A DNA stretch of 64,000 nt from Lepiota brunneoincarnata (taxonomy: Eukaryota; Basidiomycota; Agaricomycetes; Agaricales; Agaricaceae): the NCBI GenBank assembly GCA_023014365.1, contig JAEBUN010000018.1, positions 496,001 through 560,000 of the forward strand. Direction: 5' to 3'. The first letter of the stretch is position 1. Each line of letters starts with the position of its first letter. Below are positions 12,293 through 23,583 of the stretch, piece after piece. Under the pieces are notes generated by a model. It ran no database searches, was not told the origin of the DNA, and worked only from the letters and a program-made list of their open reading frames with translations. The translations under genes and the position numbers were made by a program.

Positions 12293-12780
12293 AAATAGGG
12301 GATTCTAGTGGTGGGCCGGGTTTTCGGTCGCCAAGGTGCGATCCCCCCCAATAGAGATACCTACCCTAATTCCACGTTCAATTGATTGGTGGTGAGCTAG
12401 CTGACAATGACCTCCACCCAGGAAATGTTTTACGCACTCTGACCATGAGTGTGTTTGGACTCGGTTTGTCCGTTATTCCATGTTTATGTTTGTTGGGAGG
12501 ATTCAAATCTATTTCTCCAGTAAAACCAAATGCAAGTCGTTTTCGTTATTTACCACGGTACAGTACATATATTATCCCTCGAGTGTATCCACACCAATAT
12601 GGCGATTTACGGGCACCATGGATGAATTGGTGAGCCTTCCGGGCGCCACGCCGTTCATCCGTACGCGGCACAGAGGAAGGATTCTGTATGGGATTTCCTG
12701 GTGCGCACATGGTTTGGATGAGAGGATGGTTGTTTTAGCACAGTACAATCCTTCTCTTACTCCGCAGAGTCGGGAACAGT
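12293..12780. other. unique insert between duplicated blocks
   Basis: This sequence has no counterpart in the first duplication. Short open frames (12382-12633, 12480-12782) show no known motif. I see no terminal repeats that would mark a transposon. Confidence 0.4.
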
Positions 12781-12858
12781 AATATTTGGCCTCTCCCGAC
12801 ATTAGGCATAATAAGCGTGTCTACAGTAACCCTGAAACCCAGTATACTGAGACTGAAT

Positions 12859-14132
12859 CTAAGAAACAAGAGATACCTGACGAAGTCGGGAATTCAAAAG
12901 CTCCACCGAAGAGCCATCATGAGCCATGGAGCCCATCTCTTCCAATTCTTCATCACATAAATCCATATAAGCAGCGGCGCCCCGACATATGGGCGACTCG
13001 ACAAATAGCCGCATGCAACTTGAGATATTTGGGGTTCGGTAGTTCCAGATTAGTGGACGTCGTGAATGTGACAACAAGAGGGTTGGGAAGATTTACGAGG
13101 ACCGGATCTGATGTCTTCGGGTACAAGGTTTGAACAGTATATGTGTTGGGACTGTCCTGAATCAGCGAGATTAAACGGGTCAATATGACATGAATTGTCC
13201 CGCGTTGCTCACCACAACTTCTTCGAACCATAGTTCTAGTTTATCAGATAATTCATGGAGAGACATGTCCATCGTCAGTCCATTCGATAACCGATGAGCA
13301 TTAGTACCATCAAGATCGAGGCCCCCGAAGTCATTGACGATATCCCGAATACTTCTTCTAGAGTCCGTCTGTGGCCGTATTTATCTGCAAACTGAACTAG
13401 CTGAATGAAAAGCCACGAAATACCGTGGGGTGACCGTTCTCCTCCAGCTTGAGATCCCAGTTGGATAAAGGAGGAAATATGTAGCAGAAGTTCGTGGTTA
13501 CAACGAAGGAACCAGGAACGTAGCGGCCCCGTTGCTCCTCAATTGTCATCTTAAGGAAGCTGGCTTTATCCAGGCTGCGCGAAACCATATAGCGATAATC
13601 ATCGCGCAATAGAGCCTTCATGAAAGATAAACTCTGAATGTTTGATGTGGAAGACGAGCTCACATTTCTTTTAGCGGTTTTGTGGTCCTTTGGGACCGAT
13701 TCAGTCACGAAACCAGAGAAACTCCCGTGTGTGTCGAAAGAGGGTCTGCTTGGTTGCTCTGAGGACGCAGGTGTATAACTTTTGTGTTGCCGAACTAGAG
13801 GACATATAAAGAGGACAGACAATCGAGCAGGGAAATAACTCACAAAGACGAAACAAGTGATCAATGTAAAACCGGGCCAGCAAGTCCGTTCGGTCAGGTC
13901 TGGCATCACAGAGAATGATCTCATTGGCAACAACTCCCTGAGCGTGATGATCAGGTACTTCCAGGATTAGATAGCCCAGGCAACGAGCATAGACAAGGCG
14001 ATTCTCGTCACCCCTTGCCCCATTCTCGTTGAGGAGACACTGTCGATATGCGTCGTAGCATAGCGTGTTGTGGACTTCGTGGAAGGGGTTTGGGGGGAGA
14101 GGTTGCTGTTGAAGATAGGGTTAGTATAGCAT
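12859..14132 (-). pseudogene. HNH-nuclease family protein, copy 3, nonsense at codon 4
   Basis: Collinear with the intact copy at 7483-8763: N-terminal helical part, core with ALLRDDYRYMV and FCYIFP, the SNGLTMDMSLHE segment, and the C-terminal signature LPNPKYLKLHAAICRVAHMSG. The start is altered. Where copy 2 reads Met-Ala-Tyr-Gln, this copy reads ATG-CTA-TAC-TAA (14132-14121), so translation would stop after three residues. The cysteine of RCMVT is also replaced by Tyr. The downstream frame is otherwise fairly open, so inactivation looks recent. Use of a later Met cannot be excluded. Confidence 0.7.
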
Positions 14133-14274
14133 CACTAAGGTGGGGAAGCTGGTGAAACATCTACTTGGGGGCTTCCGCCGAGACCGACGATGCGAGAGCT
14201 TACATCAACAAGCAGCTGAACATCGCAACGGATTACATTGCAGCAAAACCAAAGTGTCGAACTTGTTGGCAGGA

Positions 14275-14640
14275 ACACTGATAGAAGCGTACGTTTGCTA
14301 CTGAGGCTTCAACCTAGTGGTGCCCATGAGCTTGGGAGAATACAAGATGATGAAGAGACATGGGTCTAATCATGTTCCCTAACACGGGGCCGTCGAAGCG
14401 CGGCGAAACGAACACGAGGGAAGAGAAAGAGAGGTGAAACTTCGGAGTAAATGAGCTAAAATCATGAATTAGCTGCCATCTCTACTCATGTATATGCGAC
14501 CACCGTGTACCGGAAAGTTTATAGGGATAGAGGGTCTGACAGGTGGAGGAGAAGAGATTTGAGGAAGAAAACACTATCTAATGCGTATCATGTATTACCC
14601 TATACGGTTTTATGAGCTTGTGTCGCCTCAGGAAATTGTG
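14275..14640 (+). repeat. Zrg17 3'-flank repeat, partial third copy
   Basis: Matches 2620-2960 and 11760-12080, including the shared segment around GGGCCGTCGAAGCG. It contains small insertions, for example an AT-rich one near 14548-14590. It lies just upstream of HNH copy 3 (which is on the minus strand), with no Zrg17 coding sequence beside it, so the flank was moved on its own. Confidence 0.75.
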
Positions 14641-14764
14641 TGTTATATGGTTATATACGCGGGAGCAAAGGCCCAAGGTCCAGCGTGCTTTATCGGACAA
14701 CGCCAAAGCCGCCTAAACAGGGGCTAAAGGCACGCGCGAGCTACGCTCGTTAAGCTTTAAACCA

Positions 14765-16061
14765 ATGTCTCACCAGCGTAGCCCGTCTGGCGCATCCATC
14801 GACTCGATTTCCGAGGCCTTGTCATGCACTTCGGAGGACTTCGACTCTTTCTACGATAGTGAACAGACAACTGATGCCCTTGTTCGTACCACAAAAGACA
14901 CCATCATCGGTGCGAACGGTGAGCACCTCCGCAGTGCCCACAAGAAATACCGCCTCGACAACCTCCTACTTGGTATGTTGGACCACGCCCCGCATTCCCA
15001 AGGGTCCAGATATGTTGCTGCAGCCCTGCATGTTGCACACCAAAAGGGACCAGATGTTGTGGTCAAAGTCGCGCAAGCGTGGATGGATTACCTGTTCGCA
15101 ATGAGTTGGTCATTCAATCATGCTCCTCCACATCTACTGATTAATAGTGATCTCCTAGTGTTACAAATCTCCAAACAATCAAAAAGCGAGCCCAGCAGCA
15201 ACCAAACTCCCATCCTTGAAGCTACTTTTCGGGAAATTGAACCTGCCACTCGCTCAGAGCAAGGCACACTCAGGAAAGAGGTAGGCATGAGAAGAAACGG
15301 CACCCATATTGCATTGCTGAGCCAGTTCATAGGTTGCTAAACGCGAGCAGAACTTGTGTGCAATCACTAAGTTTCTTGATGAAACTCATGCCAGTCAGCT
15401 GGTAAAGGAAGGACAGGAAATCCCCCCTGAAACAATGACTGCTCCAATGCAAACAGCTCATATCATTCCATTCTTGCTCAACAAGTTCAGGCCTGAGGAC
15501 TCACATATTGTATGTCTCAGTTCTATCCTCCTTTCTGCAGCTTACTTTAACTCTTGGTATAGAAAGAGGCTCCTTGCACCTGGGCCATGCTTCAATCTTG
15601 GACACAACTTGATCTTGGAAAGTTTGTGGAATCAAAAATCAACACACCTGCAAATGCAATCTACATGACAGTAGTTGAACATATTGCCTTTGGAAAGTTT
15701 GACCTTTATTTGGAAGCTGTCAGTATGCCATAATATTTTCACTTCTTTGGCTGATATCTATCAGGACCCAAACCAGCCCAATATATATAAAGCAAGGAAA
15801 TTCAGCAAGTTCAAATTGATGAATGGTAAACATGAGGCAGATGTACAGTTTCTAACCAAGGAAGAGTCAGGTATTGAACCACCTGATCCTGAACTCATTA
15901 GAATTCATGCAGCATTTGGAAGAGTCCTGCACCTCTCTGGTGCCTCTGAATACTTTCAAAGTATTGAAGGAGATGCTGAAATGAATGGTACTCTATGCCC
16001 AAATGGGAAGACAAATGTTGGATGGCTTCTTACCTTAAGATTGGTCATTGCAGCTCACTAG
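14765..16061 (+). CDS. HNH-nuclease domain protein, divergent member
   Basis: Plus-strand relative of the three HNH copies nearby, but so diverged that only family motifs align. The N-terminal exon (14765-15104) is acidic and helical, with the AMDYLFA-like motif WMDYLFA. The core has KREQNLCAITKFLD (15327-15368) and TAHIIPFLLNKF, the canonical AHIIPF motif of HNH_2 proteins. A segment with NTPANAIYMTVVEHI follows, where the family has its N...H element. The C-terminal signature is PDPELIRIHAAFGRVLHLSGASEY. Several short introns are needed to join the pieces and I did not resolve all of them. It is more AT-rich and has different codon use from the other copies, so it is probably the older resident. 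Function unknown. Confidence 0.7.
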
Positions 16062-17280
16062 GTACCTATTCTTTGCATTACTTTTAGTATCATGTTACCT
16101 CAGTTAAACAGGCTTTTGACATGTGTAGAACTTCCATTAGACCTATGTGATACTTCATTCATCAAAGCACCCTCATGATTACTGAAGGCCAGATGCCTGT
16201 GGCTCAAGTTGAAGAATGATGACGAGACTAGGTGAGCTTCCCACCCCCACTCAAGTTGACCCTGTGCCCATTTGGAGATGGGCTCCTCGAGGAGAAACTA
16301 CCCCTTAAGCTAGACGGATATGTTACTGTTGATATTTAGAGCCTCCTTGTAGCCTGGTGTCTGGTGAAAAATTGAGCAATGTTGAACCCGGGTGGTGTGT
16401 AGGTCTAGTTAGACAAGAGATCAAGTCAGAGGATCATGTGTTGACATCTCCTTCTAGGGACCCCTCTCAACGGTCGGTGAGCTGCGCTGTTGCCGTCACT
16501 TCCACCTTAGACAACTTAACGCTGTGTACGAGAAAGGATAAAGCTTGTTGAGACTCGAGGGTGGGGACGTGGAACCATGCGGCGACGACTGTCGGTGTAA
16601 CGGCTGATTAAAATTTATTCAATGTCCTAACGTCTTGTTCTGAGGCTGAGTTCCCGTCAACCCGTGTTTGTCTTGCATGTGGAACTCTCCGCGATGTTAA
16701 CGGCGACTGCATCTACGAACTCAATCATTTAAAGAGTGTTTCGTCGAACGGACTGGGCTCCCGGCGGCCAGTTGGTCCGTGTACTGTACCTGAGTTTCGA
16801 GGAGCCTAGGTGAATAAAGACGTGCTTATCCTCAGCTCATCTCGCTTATTTGACATTTCTGTCAGTGGAGAAAGTCAGGGAGGTGACCAGTCATCTTACA
16901 TATTCAACCGCCCCTACTGACGTGATGGGTATCGATCCCTTTACCCCTAGCAAACCCCTTGCCTCCTGAACTCTAGAGTTATAATATTTGACTTGCTGGG
17001 CTTGTGCGCCGCGTGTCCGGGACCATCACTTGAGTATCGCACGATTTCGCTGGCCAAGCGACCGACCCTACGTAGACGGTATGACCCTCAAGCTTGTCTT
17101 CTCTTTTCGATGCGTTGACGGAGTCATACAACCGAGAGGAGAGCTTTTCATTTCTACACTTTGGTAATCCGAATTTACGTGACTTGGTCTATCGAAGCGA
17201 AAATCAAGGCAATGTTGCGTTGCACAGACCATTCTTCGGACTATACCTGAAGCTCAGGAGCATTTCTACATCGGAAATCG
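16062..17280. other. intergenic, no gene recognised
   Basis: About 1.2 kb without a convincing exon. A 64-codon frame at 16357-16551 has no family resemblance. The right end presumably carries the upstream control region of the chitin deacetylase gene. Confidence 0.5.
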
Positions 17281-17287
17281 TATATAG
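17281..17287 (+). promoter_or_regulatory. TATA-like box of the chitin deacetylase gene
   Basis: TATATAG lies 84-90 nt upstream of ATG 17371. A pyrimidine tract (about 17337-17360) sits between them, a common arrangement in strongly expressed fungal genes. The role is inferred from position. Confidence 0.5.
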
Positions 17288-17370
17288 ACCCCCGCCCTCT
17301 CGAGACTCAGCCCCACTGAGCCCATACCCCCAGTCTATTTCTTTTTCTTTTTTTTTCCATCACGATAATC

Positions 17371-18782
17371 ATGAACCTCAGGCTACTCACGATTGCCCTC
17401 ACGCTCGAGGCTGTTGCTGTGACCGCCGTTCCTTTCAAACGCCAATTACCTCAAGTGGTCACGCAGTGTACTCAACCCGGAACTGTTGCTTTGACTTTTG
17501 TGAGTCTTATACTACCCTGCACGATACTTATGCATGCAAGTTTAACTTTTGTACATGCGCCAGGACGACGGGCCGTATATCTATTCGTGAGTCCCCTCTC
17601 CCAAATGACCCCAGTTCAAAGGAGACATTGTCGAACTATTTATCTTAGGAGTGAAATTGTCCAAATTTTGAATGAGAATGGCGCAAAGGGAACATTTTTC
17701 TTCAGTGAGTTCTTTTCCTCCCACCTTGCGAACGATGATGCTGATGGGCTCTGATCAAAGACGGGAATAATTGTAAGTCCACCGTCTCCCTCCAAGCTTT
17801 AGCTCAAAATTATTACAGATGGTTGCATATATGACAACGAGATGGTGCAGAGAGTCCAGAACGTCTTCACTAATGGACACCAGGTGGCCTCCCATACCTG
17901 GAGTCATGAGCATCTCCCTAGTCTCTCAGTAGACGAACGTATGTTTTTGCCCCTCCCTTTTGTCGCTTGCTAATTAAGGACCCCTGCCGAGGCAGTCAAG
18001 TTCCAGCTTGGAAGTGTTCACGGTGAGCATTGGTACAGAAAATTATTCGGCCAGAACGACTAAACAGTCCAAATGATGGTTCTAGACGCCATCACGAAGA
18101 TCACTGGAGCAGTCCCTGCATTCATGAGGCCGCGTAAGTCATAATCATGCATCCACGGTTGATAAATATCCCCTAACACGCGCTCGAAAGCTTATGGTGA
18201 ATACAACGATGACGTCGTCTCAATCGCCCAGTCTCTTGGCGAGACCGTGGTTATTTGGGACTTTGAGTGCGCACACCCCTTTCTTGAATTCCATGGTCCA
18301 CAACTCTCACTATCCTGGATAGTTCCGAAGACTCAGTTGGAGCTTCTGTCGATCGACAAAAATCCCTGTATGATACAATCATTGGTCAGAAGCCCAGCAC
18401 AATCCTCTCTCTCGAGCATGAGACCTATGGTACGAACCCCCTTCTTTCCGCCTTCGCTAGAAAGCGACGATACTCACACCACCTTTGACTACCAGAAACC
18501 AGCGCGTTCGTGATTCCTCCCTCCCTCACCTCTTCCCCGCAAATCTGATTTGATTTTCACCATGGCCAACAGCACCGACGTTCTTCCTTATGCTATTGCT
18601 GGATTGAAAGCCGCAGGTTACCAACTCGTCACTCTCGCCGAGTGTCTCGGTGCTTCACCCTACATCAGCGTAGGAAACCCTGCTGCTCCCGACGTAAGCA
18701 ATATCAATCTTCTGATGCAAATTGTGAGGTGTGCTTAGTGATACAATGATCTTAGACTTCCTGGACTTGTGGCGCCAACTAA
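17371..18782 (+). CDS. secreted chitin deacetylase (CE4, NodB domain)
   Basis: Removes acetyl groups from chitin to give chitosan, in the cell wall or outside the cell. About 250 residues in roughly a dozen exons, all joinable in frame. Signal peptide: MNLRLLTIALTLEAVAVTA. Catalytic motifs are complete: TF|DDGP split by an intron (general base Asp and metal Asp), SHTWSHEHL (metal His pair), RPPYGEYN and the WDFDSED motif. The tail reads LKAAGYQLVTLAECLG and ends SWTCGAN at stop 18780-18782. Two exon joins needed care. An intron at about 18269-18320 hides an apparent frame break after WDFD. A donor at 18506 with acceptor 18572 links HETYETSA to TDVLPYA. No GPI-anchor signal or chitin-binding module is visible, so it should be a short secreted form. 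Confidence 0.9.
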
Positions 18783-19649
18783 ACAATTTATGCTTTGGTT
18801 TTCGATATGCACGCTAGATCGGAGGTGTAAATTTACTCTACGGACCTGCGAATAGGACGCTTTTCGGACGCATCGTAGCCTGAAGGACACTTGTAATGGA
18901 TAATGAGATAGTTACGACATCTGTGTCTGGCTTCTTTAAAACTCGAAACTTCATTTCAACCCGGCCTAGTAGAGCTAGTGCCCTCTACAAAGCTTTTCGG
19001 ACGTCACATATCCCCTTTACAGCTTTCGCATCTCACCGGGAGTTCCACGATTCTTCGTTATCTTCAGCTTCCTCTCTTTCCGCTGGCGACAATCATGATT
19101 GCACTTGCTTGACCGAACACCCTTTGAAAATATTAAGTACAACAGAACCATAGACTATAGCAACAACAGGAGGGGAACACAACACATGTACATACTGCCG
19201 GTCAACAAACCAGATATAAAGAGTGAATCATAACCTGAAAGGTGTCCGAGAGGAAGGGGAGAAGGAGTGTGTAATGACGTATGGGCAGGAGATGGTAGAT
19301 AGCGAGCGGATTGGCCAAATTCAGAATAAGAGAGCGTATTGTAACATATAGTATGTACAGCCCAATAGCATTTAAAAAGGAAGAAAGGACCGCATTGACA
19401 AGGGGAAATAAAAGAAATACTCATCAGGAATCAAGATCCATTCAAGGCAATCCGAAGTGTCCTAGCGAGCGCGGGGGTAGTCTCGACATAGTTCGTGCCA
19501 GTTGTATGACCTGGTACGGGACCGTCAAGATGCTGCAAGTCGGGAAATGGGGGGTGAAAATGGCAGAAAAGCATGTCGAGAACAAGTGTAGCATGAGTCA
19601 CATATTTGTACAACGGCGGATAATTGCTGATGAGGGATCCGCCACGGCA
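18783..19649. other. intergenic between convergent genes
   Basis: 3' flanks of the chitin deacetylase (plus) and RNase H-like gene (minus). Short open frames here have no motif. Nothing else is seen. Confidence 0.5.
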
Positions 19650-21060
19650 TCATATGCGGAGCCTTGCACTCCGCAACTGATGATCATAGTGTGGATATGG
19701 AAGAACAAGGTCTTGCAGATCTGAGGGAATGTCGACATCATAAGGAAATCTCTCGGCGGGGCTGCCCACCCGGAATCGTGAAGGCCCGTCTGCGGGATTG
19801 ATTTCTCCTGGTATCCACAAGGGCTCAGGGTCAATCCCATATTCCTGACAGACGTCGAGTATACGTTTAACGACATGACCAAATTGAGGGCTACGAGTTG
19901 ACCGCTTCCGGATTGCCTCGACAACCGGCCGGTTATCCGAACGCAGCATGATTTCTCCTCGGACACCCGCCGCGATCATTGACCGAATGCCAAGTTCGAC
20001 TGCAATGGCTTCTGCTAATCGGATGGGATGTCTTTTCTTCCCTTCCATTCTAGTCTTCCATCCAGGTTTTAGTCTCCAAGCTTGCCATTGGTTAGAGAAT
20101 ATGAAACCTATCCCATGGTCGGATGCGTCAACGTATACTCTGTTGTTACTCACGGAGAAACGGCCGGGAGGAGGCAACTCCACTTCCATGAGAAGAATAC
20201 GCTGCGCTTTAGTTCGCTCGTGTCCAGGCGCACGGCGAGCCTTCGAGAGAAGCGACGTGACATGGTCGCGCATATATCCGCCCTCATGCAATGAGAGATC
20301 TATCTGGGCTCTGATTTCCTCCAGCAGGTCGGCATTTGGCTGAGATCGGGTGGGGGAAGGGGACGACGGAGTTTGTCGCTTGGCCGATACAGAGGGGATT
20401 GGTTCAGGCTGTTTGCGTCCGTCGTCGTTGTTGTCGTCGGGGAGAAGTTGAATATTGAGAGGTGAGAGAGGGTTAAATCCCTCGTTAACCCAGGTTGTTG
20501 CAACTGGTTCTGATATCGCATCCAAATTGACCTCTGCCTCGAAATAGTTGGGTGGTAAGCGCACTGGATCAACGAATCGGGCTTGTCCATTCTGCCGAGC
20601 CCTAACGGGGAGTCGTTCGGGAAGTGGTTCCCTACCGTTAACGAGCACGTTTTGATGCGGCTGAATATGATGGTAGTAGTTTCGGGGTACATACTCATTT
20701 CGTTCTCTCGCCTCCTCCCAGGCAGGGGACTGTGGCCTTGAAGTGGGTGGGGGTGGCAAGGCGGCGCTTTGATCCCAGGACAGTTCTTTATATCTCAAGA
20801 AAGCTGACCAGAGACCAGCGGAAGCTTCGAGGACATTAATTTTGTCTTTGGATAGGAGACGGCATGCTGTTACATTGAAGAGTCAAAACAAATATTTGCA
20901 GAATAAGTCTTGGAGCGTTTACCAGCAACAATCAGATCCACGATGAGTCTCTTTCTAAACTCCCGTAGAGAGTGATCAACCTTCCTCAGTTCATCTCGTG
21001 TCGTCCATCTGGTAGCCCGCTCAATTAGAGCTGACGATATGTTAGTGAAAGAGATTATTG
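19650..21060 (-). CDS. RNase H-like protein, derived from a retroelement
   Basis: The main exon (20798-19650) and at least one upstream exon (with ERATRWTTRDELRKVD, about 21020-20919) join over a short intron at about 20918-20870. After a Pro/Ser-rich middle part, the C-terminal ~200 residues form an RNase H-like fold. VDASDHGIGF (first Asp), LAEAIAVELG (Glu), RSDN (Asp) and NPADGPSR (last Asp) give the four acidic positions of the D-E-D-D site. This layout, with AWRLKPGW, matches the RNase H part of reverse transcriptases of fungal tyrosine-recombinase-type retroelements. No reverse-transcriptase palm motif or integrase/recombinase is visible nearby. It is therefore a fragment or a domesticated, stand-alone gene. 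The long intact frame makes the second possibility worth testing. Confidence 0.65.
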
Positions 21061-21151
21061 TGAGTGGAACGAGAGCTCGGCGCTCCCCTCTTACTCCTAA
21101 GCCGCCGCCGTTTGATGTAAACCTGCACCAAGCCAAGCAGCACCCATACAA

Positions 21152-23583
21152 GCTGACACCAACTCGCTGCCTTCCTTACACACCCTCCCAGCTCGTCTCC
21201 AAAAAGACCTAAGTGACAACATGTCACTATATCATCTGCGGTATCATATACATTGTCGAATAGCAGTGTGCTTTTCCTATGGTTTTGTGTCAGGAGTCGA
21301 GCATCATGGTGACTAGATTGATATAATTCACATGAGCCCTGACACTCCTACCGTTGTTTGCACTAAGCATCCCGTTCCCATACCTCCCAACAGTCCCGAA
21401 AGCCCATCGTAAGTCATGTGCCCATGGGCTACTACTGACATTGTGCGAAGTGGATATTTTATGATGTACTATGACCATGCAGATCACTTGAGTGTGTGGT
21501 GGGTGATACACAACATGGTGAACGCACCGCCATTTCTTAAGCCAGGGCGCCGGAACCAACGGCGGCAGTGCGGTTGGGGGGCTCAGGTGAGCCAATGGTC
21601 CAGAATAGTTGTGGTGCCGAATATGAATATTATGAGAGATACAGAGGTTCAGGTGGCAAAGCTGCTGTGTTGAACAGGCAATAAGTAGGAGAGCTTTAAC
21701 ATGCTGTTAAACGAGCGAGGGTGAGACGCCCTTACGTCACGTGACACGACAAACTTGGCACCAGACTTAGCGCTCAGCGCTGTAAGGACTACCAACCCGT
21801 CGCTTTTACTTCAAAAATACCAATTTGAATTTCCCTTCTCTTCTTCCTTAGTGACTGCCTTGCGCAACGCCAATTATTGTACCCCCACAATGTATTTGCA
21901 TTCTCCATTGATCCCCTGTGCCCCTGATCATCCAAGTGGCTATAAGTAAGGGTAGTCAGGGGCAGTTTTCCGAAATCGTTATTGTTGGAGTGCGAATCCC
22001 CATGGCGATGGGACGACTGATCGCTCTGACCGTCCATGGGCGAACAGGGCGCATACACCCTTCCCCCCGCCTGTTACAATGTCCCTGAATCACGACATCT
22101 GGTGAGGTCCTCGAGTATCCCGAACTGGATATCACAAACAATTACAAATGACTCTTCCAAGGATATACATGAACGACAGGGACACCCTCAGTATAACACT
22201 CCTCACTCAATCGCCGACGTCGCTTGCATCGGACACACTTTGGATAGAGAAGAAATCATTGAATGAGTGAGGTCTCTGGTTCTTGGCATTTTCGCAGTTG
22301 ATCGAAGTTGTCTACAACAACGGCAAAGATAAATGGAAGATGGCACGGCGCAATCCCGTACACAAGAACATCGGGGCCACGTACGAACTTTGAACTACCA
22401 GTGGAATACAGCGGAAACTTTCCGATAACCCGGCGTCGCGGCGTGCTTTGGGTGCAACACCCTTCTGGAGGAGAAAACCCTTCCCTCCAGTGTTCCCTCC
22501 CCTGTTCCCTAAGACGAAAACCCTGGTGATAGTCCGCGATCACCCGGCATTAGTCAGGTCCCGCTGTGGCTTAAAACACTCAAGTCTCATGGGTGTGAGT
22601 TGAAGAGTATTAGCTATAGTGCTTGTGCCTCGCTGGCTCCCCCCTTAACATTATCGCATTCAAGGACTTGAAGCTTAAAAGCATTTCATTATATACCGCG
22701 GGGGAGACACGTCGCCAAACGTGGGAGCTCGGCTTCCAACCCTCACGTCCTAGGACGGGTCGCATATACTCCTGATTGCGAAGTATGGAATAAGTGCGCA
22801 CGGGAGGAAATGGAGGGGGTGTGGTACATCGAGTATTATTGAGTAATATTGGGATATTAGATAAATTGACCCTTCCGGACTGGAATGGAACAGGGTAACA
22901 CCAGTCGGCTGTGGTAGCCGACACCCAAACATGAAAAAAAGAATGATCTGGCTTTATTATCCGTTGCTCAGTGGTATATCTAGGTTAGACTCGGTATTGG
23001 TGTCATCCCAGCGTTTCTTTTTGAACTGTACAAGTTGAATTTAGTTTGGAAGTATGTTTATATTGCAATGACCCCAGGGTGCTTAAATCTCAAAAAAGTA
23101 TATTTGACTAAGCTATGTTTTATTCAGCACTCGATCTTCAGTATCCAATGGAAAATCTTTCAAGGTTAATGAATCAGTATGTCTGATATAATTCAGCTTA
23201 GACATAAGAAAAGCTGCTATAGTTCACTGCGAGACTGTGGGAGTCATCTCGCCAAGCGAGACTTCATTCACACTGCGCTCGGGTATCTACAGAATCTATT
23301 CCATCTATAGACGAAACCCCGCAATGCAAGCGGTACATATGACACAGGCGTCATTGTTCTAAAATCATATAAGTCACAGAAACGGGCGGGGGGTTTCGGA
23401 CACGGAGTCTACCTCCAAATGCAAGCACCCGGCAATCAGTCGGGTCAGAAAGAATTTCGTGCCACGTCGAAGTAGAATGAAGCCCAAGAAAACCCCCGGA
23501 CTTGCATTGTGTCACGAATTACTCCCTCGTCGCATGATGGTGGCTCTTAGGGAGCCAGCCTGTGGTTTTGGGATACAAGGTTT
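21152..23583. other. 2.4 kb gene-poor region
   Basis: Short frames only (for example 21290-21595, 22256-22543, 22308-22529, 22610-22924), none with a recognisable domain. AT content rises toward 23000-23350. I found no terminal inverted repeats or RNA gene. Confidence 0.5.

Noticed and set aside
18247..18513. Apparent frameshift in the chitin deacetylase after WDF
   Set aside because: An intron of about 52 nt (18269-18320) restores WDFDSED and the downstream frame.
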